A stretch of 64,000 nt of DNA from Margaritifera margaritifera (GCA_029931535.1 JAQPZY010001346.1:186001-250000); one strand, 5' to 3'. Shown: positions 23,625-35,425, counted from the stretch's first letter. A program made the numbers and translations. Notes: generated from the letters alone by a model not told the origin.

Positions 23625-24494
23625 TACTGATGGTAAGACTTGGGACACGAAAAAATTAATATTTTTTCATGTCCCAAGACTTTATATGCATGTAAAATAT
23701 ATAAAATTTTCGGTGTCCCAAAACTTGTAGACACAAAAAAATTTAAAGACAAAATTGGAAAGATCGCCATACGTCACACAGCAGTGACCAGTTCTTTCAA
23801 TTACCACATCAATAAACTGTTATAAACTACTATGATTGTTTTTATGTTGCTATTTTGCATGCGCATATTTTGCAATTTCTCCAACATGATTTAAAATATA
23901 GGTAAATAAAGACTTCATAATCATGGGCTGCTTAAAGTTTACGGGAGACCTGTACTATAGTGTACAGTACTTACATGGTGCAAATCGTGCTTGCCGTCAC
24001 TTATATCCTTGTTTATTCCCCAAAATATTCTATGCAGATTTTGCTTTATTCATCGTTTTTACCAAATTGCATTCTTCCAAATTACATTTCAGCTTGACGT
24101 TCATTGCTGTTTTATTTATTTGGATTCACACGCTCAAGAGTTACTGTTTTTCAGCGGTATAAGCGATCCTTTAGAGTGATGTAATCTATATGAACAGGCA
24201 CATGTTTAATTATATAAAGATAATAACTAGCATAAATTCACATAACTCTCATATGTTCATGAAAGAATGATTGTAATATATGTTAAAACTCTGAATATAG
24301 ATAGATTAAGATCATCATCGATCCATTTTAGTTTTATGTTTCAGCTTCACAAAATCATAATTTTCCACACATTACAGTGCTCCCCCGTTATAACGCGGTA
24401 GTCAGGGTCCATGACTGCCGACCGTGTTATGTACCAAACAAAGATATATCGAAAATGATCAAAAATTATATGAATGAGAGTACATATGTGCTGG

Positions 24495-24540
24495 GTGTGT
24501 GTGTGTATGTCTATGTGTCTGTGTGTGTATGTGTGTGTAA
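24495..24540. repeat. (GT)n microsatellite, imperfect
   Basis: An imperfect GT/TG run with TATG interruptions, inside the Tigger element near its left end. It accounts for the open frames seen there on both strands. Confidence 0.85.
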
Positions 24541-25499
24541 ACAAAACACCGGTGAAACGTATAGTAATAATGTTTATGTAAATTAGGTATGTTTTTTCAC
24601 TGCATGTTTTTTATAGATTTAATTCTGTCCAATAATAATGTTTTAAGAAGGAAATAAAGATATAATACCAAGCTTCAGGTTGTTTTCTGTCTGCCCATAT
24701 TGTCATATATTTGATAGATCAGATCATATCAGTGACATTAAAACAAGGATGTAAACCCACCCCCATTTTAATAAATATACTTGCCAGTTATAATTTCTAT
24801 CTACAGTTGCATTGTCATAAAATTTAAAGTGTTTTAAATTGAGAAAAAAATATCAATTGCAAAGAAGAAAATTAATGATTAAATTCAGGTTGCACTTGAG
24901 GCCAATGCATCCTGACATTAAGAGCTTGATTCTTTTTTAATTAAGAGCTCACAATGATATATTTACCACTTTTAAACATATTTTGCACTGAAAGAAATGA
25001 ACATCTATCTGTAAAAAAGGGCCATGAATATTGTCATAATTTTTTTCAATAAAATATCTCATCTTCAGTTCAAAACACCAGTTACATATGCTGACTTGCA
25101 ATTCAATGATGTCACACCATGTGCAGCATGCTTTTAGCAGTTCTAAAACACAGAAAAACAGAGATAACAAAAGATAACAAACTTACATACATGTATGTAA
25201 TCCCATTAAAACCCAGTGATGTCCAAAAAAAAACACATTTGCTCCCAAAAAGTACTAATCCAAATAGAATAAGCACTGTTCACTCACATGATGTGTATTC
25301 CCTACTTGAAGTATTTCATGATTTTATGTTGTTTGAGACCTGATCGTTCTTGTTTTTTTGCAAAGTCTATGATATTTCGTAGCTGCATAATCTTCAAGGG
25401 CTTGATGTCCTAGCTTTCTAGTCATATCAGTCCTTTCTCGAATGCAAATATGGCTTGAGAAACGGCAGGGGGTGCTTCTAGCGGGTCCTCCTCATCACT

Positions 25500-26360
25500 G
25501 TCAATAGTAGATCCTACTTCCTGTTGATCGGGATCTATGTTTTAACTTTTCTCTTTTGGCGCCTCGGAAAAACTGGACGATTACACTATCAGTCTTATAT
25601 TCAACAGTGGGGCAGTCCTCATCAATGTTGATCCAGTGCTGAACATCGTCAAACGATTTCAGATGTCCTAGTAGCACAGCTTCAGCCTATTCAACATCCT
25701 CCTCCGTGAATCCCTCAAAATCACAATCCTCCTCTTGCTCTTTTGCATCATGGAAAGCTTCTTCAGTCCCTTTTTCTAGCATCTCTCTCAGCATCTGGGA
25801 GTCGCACTGTCCCATGCTTTCCCCCCAAGATACATCACCTCCTTCAAGTTTAACTTCTTCAATACATCTGTTAATGAATTTTCACTTTACCACATATTTT
25901 ATAAGTTCTCTTCTGTAGTTCTTCTTAAATGTTCCAATAATCCATTGATCAAGAGGCTGTATCTTCGAGGTCATATTTTTCGGCAAAAGAACAGCTTTAA
26001 TTTTTCCATCGCTGCTTACAAGGCTTTCGGCGGGTGGGTGGATGGGGCAATTATCAAGTAACAGAATCACCTTCTCTTCTAGTTCTTTACTTAAATATTG
26101 CCTCACTTGCAATATGAAATCCTTGAAAATGTTTTCATGTTTATGTGATAGAAGCATCATGGAGATTTAAATCTTCTAATAGCCAGGCAGCAAAGTTTGT
26201 GGTTTCCTATCTTGTTTATGCGTGCAAGGACTGTTATTCTGTCATTATTATTTTTTAAATCCCTGTTTTTTCTGCTCATTGGATCACATGGCTAGGTTTT
26301 TGTCGGGCAGCACTGCAACAGATCACAGAAAGCAGTGGCAAGTACAAAAGACATGCTGCC
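25500..26360 (-). pseudogene. Tigger transposase (DDE superfamily), broken
   Basis: The minus strand from about 26360 reads the LPDKNLA entry, then a DRITVLARINKIGNHKL block in a shifted frame. The open frame 26160-25882 has the hallmark VILLLDNCPIHPPAESL (second catalytic Asp region), VLLPKNMTSKIQPLDQWIIG and a TFKKNYRRELI helix. The tail, read to about 25500, is acidic (GTEEAFHDAKEQEEDCDFEG) and then FDDVQHWINIDEDCP, as in jerky/Tigger C-termini. At least two frame changes and several stops are present. The N-terminal HTH region (about 26360-26800) was not recognised. The normal product cuts and pastes the element at TA. Confidence 0.82.
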
Positions 26361-27855
26361 GCTAATCTTTTCCGTGATCTAAAGCTGTCCAGGTGGCCAT
26401 AAACAATGACCTACAATAACTGGTCTTTTATATGATCGGCGAGCTGTGTTTACTGAGATTAAGTCGCTGATCTGCTGGTGTGGCTTTAGTGCGAAAGGCA
26501 TATTCGACAGTCATGTGTACTGTAAATAAATACAATAGTTGACACGGACCAATTACAATAGTGGCTTATTAGAGACATGGGTAAATAACCTGCTGGGAAT
26601 ACAATATTTGACATTGCCTGAATACAATAGCAACTGTAAAAACAGGTTCTAGTGATGTCCAAATCAAGTACAGTAGTTTTTATGTAAAGTTTTCAGCTGA
26701 TACATGTTGAAAATTATTTTTAAAAAATTAAATAATAATTTTCATAATTTTGGTTATGGGGTCCATAGCATTACCACATTATATCCTGAATCACATTATA
26801 GCGAAGAGTGTTATAATGAGGGAGTACTGTTTTCATTCCACTTTTGATTTTGGCAAGCTGGTTGTTTGGCATCTCCTTTGTTTATAATTGGCAGATTTGT
26901 CTTTTGTTTTCCGACTGCAATCCAGGCCAGTTAATTGTTTAAACCCTGAAATTGGCTTGGGTAAAGAGGAAATTTTGTCTGGCGGCAGTACTGGTACTTT
27001 GATGTGTAATTGCCATCTACTCTGTAATATTAGCACCATTGCCATAGCTGAGTAAAATGTACTTATTGAAGATCACTTACATCAAAGCGAACTACCAGAG
27101 TTTTTATTTTAAAAGCATTATTTCTGAAACTTCTTTATCGTATTTTAGAGATATTATTTAAGTTTAGTGCAGTGGTGCCTATGATTAGAATCCAAGGGAT
27201 GTAATTCATTCAGCACAAGTAAAATCTGCAATGTACATGTGATGACGCCATGATGTAAACATGCGCACAATAAATGCGACAGTTGAAATAAAACTTTTTT
27301 CGTTGTTGTCGTACTGGTATCACATTTTAAGGAGTTAGGTATTTCCATTTTCAGGGCATCCCTCCCCCCCATAATGACAGATGACTTTCGACAATTTTAA
27401 TGGAATAATGCATAAACTGACAATAAGTAAACTAGAACACAAAAGGGAGAAGTTACTGTTGAATGGATATAACATACCGCTAAAGCTCAGTGCTTGTTAT
27501 CGTCTGATCAAATTATACATATTTGAATTCGGTAGAAATAATAAGAAAACAGAGAAAAATTAAATATATTTATTGACTTTTCAAACAAATTATAATAATT
27601 TATAACATTTCCATGTAATAATTCATAATGAGAGTCCCTTAACAACCACAAAGTTTTGTTTATTTTATGTTACGATTGATAAAATACGCTGATCGATCAG
27701 TAGAAAAGAAATGTTTTAGGTGTCCCAGGACTTATAGTACATGAAAAAATTGCTTTAACTTCATGTCCCAACTTTTATAGGTCATAAAAGAATTACTTTT
27801 GAAAATAATTAAGGGCATCCCAAGACTTATAGTGTCCCTAGACTTACTGTCATTA

Positions 27856-27910
27856 CGGTAGAACCAGCTGTGTCAGGCCAGAAAGTTTTCAAGCCATCCT
27901 TCAGTCTGCC
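27856..27910 (+). pseudogene. DIRS recombinase C-terminal tail, distal piece
   Basis: Directly right of the TA target site the frame reads EPAVSGQKVFKPSF and stops soon after. In DIRS recombinases a short GPxVxxGQ-like tail follows the catalytic tyrosine, so I infer that this is the lost end of the frame interrupted at 23624. Confidence 0.5.
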
Positions 27911-28068
27911 GTAGAGCACCCTACAGACAACAAATGGTAAGTTCACCTGAAAGCTTATCTTTAGGCCATGAGCCTTCCTCCAGGCTGGCAAATTCAGGAA
28001 TGCAATTATAGGAGGTAATTTATTACTGCTATTCAAATGTAGTGTTGGAGCAGTGGAACTATTTTAAT

Positions 28069-28322
28069 TATGTAATAATTACCTGCTATTACTGCCTGAT
28101 ACCCTTCTCCCTTCCTGCTCTGGTATTCTTTCAGTCTCTGTCCAAGTCAAACAAAATCGATATTCTGAATGGTGGTATTTGACAATGGTATCAGACTAGG
28201 ATCATGTTTTTTTTGTTCTGGACGTCCAATTACTAATTAGAGGAGGGAATACTCACCTTGGACTGGGGACTAGTGCCAGGAAAAGAGATAGCAATGCAGT
28301 AATAGCATGTAATTATTACATA
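28069..28322. repeat. Inverted repeat with 27-nt arms
   Basis: The arms are 28069-28095 and 28296-28322, 26 of 27 bases complementary, around a 200-bp spacer. Each arm contains GTAATAATTAC or its near copy, and GCTATTACTGC. It is either a 254-bp MITE or the inverted terminal/internal complementary structure of the DIRS element that ends here. No target-site duplication is obvious. Confidence 0.75.
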
Positions 28323-28940
28323 CTTAAAATTTGTTTTACCCCACCAAAAAAAACCATATTGATAGTCATGAATAAGACTGGGAGGGAGTAATTGGTTTCC
28401 CTGTACAACTGATCTTGGCCTTTAGGTATTTGGTGATAAATCCATTTGCAGCTAAGACATGCCCTGTTCTTTTGGGTAGACTTGTGTGGAGTGATTTTAT
28501 ACAAGTTTTACTTATGGGAACCCAAATTTCTTATAGAGCGCACATGAAGACATCTGAATCTCAGAAACTCACCATTTTAGTTTAATTTTAAGATTTCTCT
28601 CTACATTTTCTATGATATTACAGTTTGGAGTTTGGAGAGACCAGTGCCGTGGTTGGAATTTCTTTCTTTCTTTTTCACATACATGCATGGTGTATTATCA
28701 TTGAAGAATCACTTAATTTTTTGAAAATCTGCATCAGTGAATGCTCATAAATGTTGAGTTATAGGTCTGGCAATTTATATTACTGTCCACAGGCACAAGG
28801 GTGGTCCCAACACCATAATAGAAAATGTATCCCAAAACATCACACTAGTTGGAAGAACAGGGTCATTATGTATAAAAGAGCACCAAGGTCCTTTTTTTAA
28901 GCCTGGCAGAAGCTGAAACGTATTATGTTATCTGCGCATC
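28323..28940 (+). other. Intron B-C: nothing recognisable
   Basis: AT-rich intron. A CTTT run lies at about 28660. No element or exon is supported. Confidence 0.35.
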
Positions 28941-28949
28941 CATCGATCT

Positions 28950-29725
28950 GTTACCAATTTCATTTCTGCACAATGAGTCAGCGTTCTCCACCATCTACAA
29001 TTATCAAACTTTGTGGATTGCATGCACTTGTGGTAAGGAAGAAGCCTATAGATTTTGGGGTCTTAAAGGTCAAAGGTCTAGATCACTGTTTGAAAGAAAA
29101 AAATGATTCTACACAATGACATTAGTTCTACAGACCTGGACCAAACTTTGTGGATGGCTTGCACTTGGGGTAAATAAAAAGATTGTTGATTTTGTGGTCA
29201 AATGGTCTGAGGTCAAGGTCACTGTGACTGAAAGAAGACAAGTAGTTTCTGTTCAAAAATTTCAGTTCTTGACTATGTACCTTCACCAAAGGTTGGTGGA
29301 TGACTTAATAATAGGGTTAGAAAAAGGATTTGAATTTGGGATCCAAAGGTAAAAGTCACTGTGACTGAAAGAAGAAAATGGTTTTTGCGTTCATAACTTT
29401 TGTACAAGACTACATACCATGACAAAGTTTGTGGACGGTTTGCACTTAAGATATGGAAGAGGCCTAATGATTTTGTGGTTAAAATTTCAAAGGTCAGGGT
29501 CATTGTGGCACAAAGAGAAATGGGTTTTGGAGAATAATTTTATTCTGGTGTAAGTTCCTTGACTAAACCATGTCTACGTATTGCACTTATAGTAATAAAG
29601 AAACCTATAGATCCTGGGGTCAAAAGGTCAGAGATCATGGTAATTCTGATAAGAAATTAATGGTTTCTGCACAGTAAGTTTAGTTCAAGATCACTTATGT
29701 TGACCAAAGGTCGAGGTCAATGAGA
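28950..29725 (+). repeat. Tandem array, family III (about 137-149-bp unit)
   Basis: Five or so diverged copies. Landmarks are CCAAACTTTGTGGATGG, GCACTTGGGGTAA, GGTCAAAGGTC and CACTGTGACTGAAAGAAGA, then a 'gttcaaaa..ttcagttcttgac' block. Spacing of the CAAACTTTGTGG-type landmark is 137, 144, 137 and 149 bp. Short in-phase open frames here are repeat artefacts. Confidence 0.85.
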
Positions 29726-30920
29726 TCCCTTGGTCAATAATCTTCAGAGTCAACCATCCCCTATTTGTGCCTACATAGAGGAGTATTAAAAATGGGGCAG
29801 GTGTATGTGCCACTCATGGTAGTTTTTGTAATTTTTTCACCAGACCTAAAATTTTCCTGTCATAACCTTGCATAATTTTATTTCCCCTGTAAGTGCCTTG
29901 GGATCACATGACATGGAATTGGCCATGTGATGAGTTGGTGAATTGGTTCAGCATCAGCAAGTCAGTACTTGCAATTTATATAGTATTTTGGTTTTCGTGA
30001 TTTTAGCATATTTATGACCGAAATTAGATGGAAATTTGTAGTTATCCTCGGCTCGAACTTGTTCCATCTTTTTGAGAACTTCTCTGCCATCACTGTACAT
30101 AAACATTGTCTTTTTACCAATTTATCAGTGATGACTGTGTCAGGGTCCCAGATAGTTTTGCACACAACGGAAGAGTCCGGACAAAGGTATCCCATTAAGG
30201 GAACTGACCAATTGGATAAAATATTGCAAAACCGAGTCAAGCAGCATTTAGCTGAAGGTTTCTCCATGACTATTGTGAGAGAGTGCAAAGGGTCCCAATG
30301 TGGAACAGTAGTGTGAAATGATAGCCCTGTAGTGGCATCTAAATCGAGGAGAAATTCTGAGTTTGCAGAGACAGTAGTGGCACCATTACAGTTGGCTTGA
30401 ACAACAGGTGTTGTACATGACTAGTCACTTTTATCTGTATTCTCATGAGGGGCTGTGAGAGAAAATGTGACACTAGAACATCCACTTCAATGACATAAGG
30501 TCCACAGGTAAGTGATGTGGACCATCAGCTTGGTTTACTGATAGATTTGTCAGCGACTGTACAAAATTTGAAGTTTCAAGTTTACTTACTTAGCACCAAA
30601 TCCCCAAGAAACGTGGGGATTGGAGGAACTGCAATGGAAATGTATCTGGGAAGAAATAGAAATTTAAAGCTTCATGAGGAAAACAATTTTTCTTCAAAAG
30701 AAGATATCAGCAATAATGAAACATATTATTTTGAACATGGATTATGCAATTCTGCTGCATAACTTTACCAATGATTGTTGGATTTCAACCACATTTGATG
30801 TGCAACTTTATATTGAGGAGATCTTGGATAAGTTTTATTCTCATCCTTCTTCTTCTAATGATATTAATTGTAATGATATCATTAATAAGTGGAGTGTTGT
30901 TCTATTTTTATTGCATGCGA
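29726..30920 (+). other. Unassigned intron segment with a two-strand open frame
   Basis: Open frames of 100-108 codons face each other over 29962-30316. The minus-strand one (KPSAKCCLTRFCNILSNWSV) has more Cys/Trp and looks the more protein-like, but no family was recognised and there are many stops beyond it. It may be a decayed element. The plus-strand frames at 30517-30949 also lack motifs. Confidence 0.3.
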
Positions 30921-31455
30921 CTGTAAGGCCAGGTAAACTTATGGTATAGCCCTGTGTGCATTGTCCATTGTCTGTTGTTTGTTCTCCGACCATCAACAAA
31001 ACAATTATTGCTCATTACCAATCTGGAGGCCATATTTTGATCCAATGTTGATCAGACTTGGAATATAGGTCCGTACCATCAAGATCATGGATGAGTTCGA
31101 TAACGAGAAAGAGCCACACATAATAATGAGGTGATCTTGAATCCGATTGGCGGAACTATTTTCCACTCTAAAGGCCATATTTGTGATCCAATTTTTATTG
31201 TACTTGGAATATGGACTAATATCATTAAGATTTCTGATGAGTTTAATAATGAGTGAAATCCATGCATATTAAGGAGGTAATCTTGCATCTGATTGGTTGA
31301 GCTTGTTACCACTTTGGAGGCAAAATTTTTTTCCAAATTTGATCAAAATTGAAATAGAAGTTTATATCATGAAGATCTCAAATGATTTTGATAATGAGGA
31401 AGAGCCATGCATATTAATGAGATGATCTTGCTTCTGATTGACTAACAACGTCTTG
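30921..31455 (+). repeat. Tandem array, family II, with head module
   Basis: It opens with a head (GGCCAGGTAAACTTATGGTA, then CCTGTGTGCATTGTCC) like those at 37.1 and 59.4 kb. Three or four copies of the family II unit follow: GGAGGCCATATTT, TTGATCAAACTTGGAATAT, ATCATTAAGATCT, GAGTTTAATAATGAG, CATGCATATTAATGAGG, and TGATCTTGCATCTGATTGG. Same orientation as the larger family II arrays. Confidence 0.82.
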
Positions 31456-31462
31456 AGCTGGT

Positions 31463-31610
31463 TACCAGATAAAGCCTCCCTGTTCACTGCAGAAATTACA
31501 GCCATATTCAAACTTTTACATCAAAACCTCCCAAAAAATAAAGTTCATCATCTTTTCTGATTCCCTTTCCACACTAAAAGCCTTTTATTATCTTAAATTT
31601 TACAATTTAA
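31463..31610 (+). mobile_element. RNase H LINE scrap
   Basis: The frame reads LPDKASLFTAEITAIFKLLH, then FSDSLSTLKAF. This is the start of an RNase H domain (TAExxAI with catalytic Glu, then SDSLS with Asp), the part immediately before the fragment preserved at 1240-1773. Only about 150 bp remains. Confidence 0.68.
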
Positions 31611-31614
31611 ATAT

Positions 31615-31745
31615 CAGATTCAAGGCCTTGAAAGTGCTTTAATTTAAGATATCATATGCAAGGCCTATATCAAATTCAAGACCTTGAAAGTGCTTGAAAA
31701 CTGACATGTTGGCTAAAAAGTGCTTGAAAGTTCTTAAATTTATAT
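31615..31745 (+). repeat. CCTTGAAAGTGCTTGAAA-rich dispersed repeat
   Basis: Repeats of 'accttgaaagtgcttgaaa' with 'attcaaggcc'. Related phrases occur on the minus-strand side at 55040-55150 and 55440-55500. Non-coding. Confidence 0.55.
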
Positions 31746-31904
31746 ATACCCTCCATTAGGCAGAATGCATCATATTACAATGTTGTCCTGATGTTTCCTC
31801 TGCTTGAACAGCCAATAATCTGCTGAAATTGCTGTTATATACTAACAACTGACCAACTGTTCATCACTTTGTCTATCCATACAGCTGTCTGTTTCCACAC
31901 AATA

Positions 31905-32215
31905 ACTTCTGTTCTCCATGTACTCTTACCAAACTTTGTGATTAGCTTGCATTTGGGGCAAGGAAGAAACCTATCGATTTAGGGCTCAAAAGGATAAAGG
32001 TCAAGGTCACAGGAACTGAAAGAAGAAAAACTGTTTCCACACAATAACTTGAGTTGTAGACCAGACACCTTAAATAAATTTTGCAAGGTTTGAATTGGAG
32101 ATGAGGAAGACACCTATTGCTTTTGGTGTCAAAAGATCAAAGGTCAAAGTGACAGTGACTCTTAGAAGAAAAATGGTTTTCACATGATATCTAGAGTTTG
32201 TGTAGCTCTTCTTGT
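31905..32215 (+). repeat. Tandem array, family III, second locus
   Basis: Two diverged units with the family III landmarks CAAACTTTGTG, GGGCAAGGAAGAAACCTAT, AAAGGTCAAGGTCAC and AACTGAAAGAAGAAAAA. Confidence 0.8.
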
Positions 32216-32655
32216 CATATACCAGAAGAGGTTATGTGTTGGCCTGTTGTTCATTGATCATTGTATATCCATCATAAATCTGTTGTCCATCCATTGGCAC
32301 AAGTTTGTTATCGCTACTCATTCTAAACTACTAGGAGGATTGTCATGAAACTTTATGTATATCTTTACATTGCATTTGGCTCATGACCATGTAGGTTTGG
32401 CGAGGGAATGCATCTTGATGAGCACTTCACTTCAGTAGTAGGTGATTATTGCCCATATTTTACACTTTACTGACTTGTGTTAAATGTTGTATTTAATGTT
32501 CATTTCTCAGGCACTGTTGATCCTAGAATCGTTAAATTGATGATAATATACATCTCTGTTACTACCACACCTTTACAACAAAACAAGCTCATTGTGACCT
32601 ATAATTTTATCTTTTACTGGATTTGGTTAAGTTTTTTTGTTAGCTGTACTGGCTG
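32216..32655 (+). repeat. Head module plus family V repeat (pairs with window end)
   Basis: A head-like phrase (ACCAGAAGAGGTTATGTGTT, then GGCCTGTTGTTC) leads to text shared with 63778-64000: TTTCTCAGGCACTGTTGATC, then 'catctctgttactaccac' and 'tttatcttttactgg'. 'gctcatgacca' and GGGAATGCATCTTGATGA are shared too. The order of the two halves is permuted between loci, as expected for a tandem unit cut at different points. Confidence 0.68.
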
Positions 32656-33978
32656 TAGACCAGAAGAGCTTATGGGATGGTCTGTTGTCCGTTGGCCATT
32701 TGATGTTCCTTGTCTCTCCATCTGTTAGCACAAGTTTGTTATTGCTACTGCTTCTAAACTACTTGGAGGATTACATGAAACTTTGCACACATTCATCCCA
32801 TGGTCTAGTTGGTCCTAAATGAAAATGGTACTGCTCAGACATCCAATATGGCCACCACAGCGCCTATCTTGAAAATCTTGTTATTGCTACTCCTCCTGAA
32901 TGGATAGTCATATCAGCATGGGTTTTTTCACTCAAAGACTTCTTATGATGTCTAGTTGGTCCTAAATGAAAATGGTGCCAATCTGATGTACAATATGGCC
33001 ACCACAGTGGCCATCTTGAAAATCTTGTTATTGCTGCTTCTCCTGAACAGAGAGTCATATTGACATGGATTTTTCACCAGAAAACTTCTTGTGATGTCTA
33101 GTTGGTCCTCAATGAAAAAGGTGCCGATCTGATGTTCAATGTAGCCACTACAGCAGCCTTCTTGAAAATCTTGTTATTGCTTCTCATCCTGAATTTTCAC
33201 AGAAAGACTTCTTATGATATCTAGTTGGTTCTAAATGATAATGGTGCCAATCTTGAGAATCTTGTTATCACTACTCTTAAAAGGATTGTCATATCAACAT
33301 GGGGTTTTCACTACAAGACGTCTTGTGATGGTCTGATGTCCAATATGGCCACTATAGTGGCCATCTTGAAAATATTGTTATTACTGCTGCTTCTGAATGG
33401 ATGGTTGTATCAACATTTGGTTTTTACTAAACAAATTCTTATAATATCTAGTTGGTCCTAAATGAAAATGGTGCCATTCAGACATTCATTATGCCTGCCA
33501 CAGCTACCGCGTGGACATCCAATATGGCCACCACAGTGGACATCTTGAAAATCTTGTTATTGCTACTCCTGAATGAATGGTCAAATCAGCATGGGGTTTT
33601 CACTGAAAGACTTCTTATGATGTTTAGTGGGTCACAAATAAAAATGGTGCCGATCCGACTTCTAATATGGCTGCCATAATGGCCATCTTGAAAATTTTGT
33701 TATCACTACTTCTCCTATATGATGAGTCATATCGACATTGTGCTGTCACCAAAAGACTTCTTATGATGTCTGGATGTTACTAAATGGAAACGGTGACAAC
33801 CTGATATCCAATATGGCCACCATAGCAGTGATCTTGACAATTTTGTTAATGTTACTCCTCCAAAATGGAAAGTCATATCAACATGGGGTTTCGAGTACAA
33901 GACTTCTTATGATGTCTTGTTGGCCCCAAATGAAAATGGTGCCAATCTGACATCCAATATGTCCACCACAGCAGGTAA
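32656..33978 (+). repeat. Tandem array, family I, best-preserved locus
   Basis: The head is GACCAGAAGAGCTTATGGGA, then about eight units. The TCTTGAAAA landmark recurs at 32867, 33014, 33160, 33364, 33543, 33686 and 33832. The undisturbed spacings are 143-147 bp. The array seems to end near 33978. Open frames here read the same repeated text and are not genes. Confidence 0.88.
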
Positions 33979-35425
33979 TTTATCGCTGAAGAATATCAAA
34001 GATTGTTTTGACACTCAGCAGTTAGAAGGAATAAATTATCTTATCTTGAATTCCTGGAAATTCTTTTCAGCCAGAAGAGCATCAGTCCATGTGAGGAACC
34101 CTTGTTTAACTCATGACCACATGAGTTTTCTTTTAAAACTAACTTTACAGTCATCACTGTACCCATCTTATATGCATTTTCTCTCTTTTCCACATGCAAT
34201 AAACATGGAAGACATTCACTGTCAATAAACGCACAAATATATAAAAGCTTGTTTCATTGTATATAGATTTTATTAATGTAAATAGACAGAAAAACAAAAC
34301 TGCAAATTTAAACCATTGTTAGTAACTTTTAGCAACTGCAGAAATAACTGTCACATTCATTCTTAACTTGTGTATTTGAAAGGTATCGAAAGAATAAAAA
34401 GAAATTTATTTAAAAAAAAAAACAATTTGTGTGAAATGGCGAGCGAGAATTTGTTGGAATATTCCATGTATTTAATATTCTATTTCTAATGGAAACAGCT
34501 ATAGAACTTGAAATTTTTCACACTGCATTATTTCCTGAGTATTTTTTAAAAAATGTTTGTAAACACAATTGAAATGCATTCATGGACAACTTTAGATGAT
34601 TTAAACACGGGACTATAAAAACTGTGTGCAAAAATACAAGGGAATAAATTATATATGACCAGATCCTAATTCAAGAAGTGCATGAAATATAAATGAGATT
34701 ATTGCTTCAACACAGATGGCAAAGAAATGCGTTTGAAATGCAATTTTGGGGTGCATACATGTTTCAGGGTCTTGAATATTGAATTCACAGCTTAAATGTG
34801 TAAGGATGTACATTATAGTAAAATCAATCTTTACTGCACAGCTTGAAATGATGTGATCATTACATAATGGTATCATCAATAACATAACTTGTTTTCCTCA
34901 GTGCATCACTATGAAATCGTGCAGAGATTGAATGCAAGATGAAATGGCTGCCATTTATTAAAATATTAAAAAGAACAAGGTTTAAAATAAAGTTTTAATA
35001 TATGCAATGCACTTCAGCACTGTAAAAAAAATTATAATGTGTGCATGTGCATCTCTTGCATCTGTCTATACAAATTTGTTTTCACTCACTCATTAACCGT
35101 TGAAGAACTTCATGTTTTGAAACAAATTTTGTGTGAGCCTTCTGTACTAAAAATCTCGGAGTCCATATTATGTGTCACAGCTCTATCGAATACAAACTTG
35201 CCACATCAATTACATCTCTGCTAAATGTTTACCCATGTGATGAAGTTTGACATGCACCATTAATAACTGCCATTTTAAGTATAGACCCATTTCGCAATAT
35301 GCATGTTGGAATAGTTGCCATTCCTGATATCAGTCGCTAAAAATCAATTCGAGGCTATCACTGCAAGATGAATGTTGTTTATATTGACCTGGAAATGGAG
35401 ATTGGCGTTGGAAAGTCTGACTAAT
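33979..35425 (+). other. Intron B-C: nothing recognisable
   Basis: AT-rich intron. An open frame at 33917-34228 begins in the repeat and shows no motif. No exon or element is supported. Confidence 0.35.

Larger units (their letters stand above)
24375..26829 (-). mobile_element. Tigger/pogo DNA transposon nested in the TA element
   Basis: Left end CAGTGCTCCCCCGTTATAAC at 24375, preceded by TA, and right end (reversed) CAGTACTCCCTCATTATAAC. Both continue with Tigger-like 'gggtcca' words. The flank on the right is TT instead of TA, a likely mutation. On the minus strand it holds a jerky/Tigger-type DDE transposase remnant with its acidic C-terminus. Length 2.46 kb is normal for a full Tigger element, but stops and frame changes inactivate it. 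Confidence 0.85.
23627..27853 (+). mobile_element. TA-flanked DNA transposon (ITm-like), inserted in DIRS
   Basis: The left end CTGATGGTAAGACTTGGGAC-AC and the reversed right end ATGACAGTAAGTCTAGGGAC-AC share 17 of 22 bases, beginning immediately inside TA dinucleotides at 23625-23626 and 27854-27855. Further 'gtgtccca..acttatag' words recur subterminally (about 23717, 27718 and 27765). Removing 4.2 kb and one TA rejoins the DIRS frame (HYCT to VEPAVSG). It contains the Tigger element 24375-26829, leaving about 1.8 kb of its own sequence. No transposase was recognised in that, so it is probably non-autonomous or badly decayed. The superfamily (Tc1/mariner-like) is inferred from the TA duplication. 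Confidence 0.7.
19740..28068 (+). mobile_element. DIRS1-like tyrosine-recombinase retrotransposon, copy 1, interrupted
   Basis: Order of remnants: repetitive 5' leader (about 19740-20050), gag-like region (about 20335-20700), reverse transcriptase and RNase H (about 20980-22203), and tyrosine recombinase (about 22680-23624). The recombinase end then resumes at 27856. This order, with a YR instead of a DDE integrase and the RNase H right after RT, is characteristic of DIRS. All domains carry frameshifts and stops. A TA-flanked DNA transposon (23627-27853) splits the recombinase end. Exact termini are uncertain. The inverted repeat at 28069-28322 may belong to its 3' end. Confidence 0.8.

Noticed and set aside
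24347..24586. Frames on both strands with His/Thr or Val/Cys repeats
   Set aside because: They translate the GT microsatellite near the Tigger left end.
33452..33950. Several 70-codon plus-strand frames
   Set aside because: Each reads the same family I repeat text (NGAxxxxSNMATT), so they are repeat artefacts.
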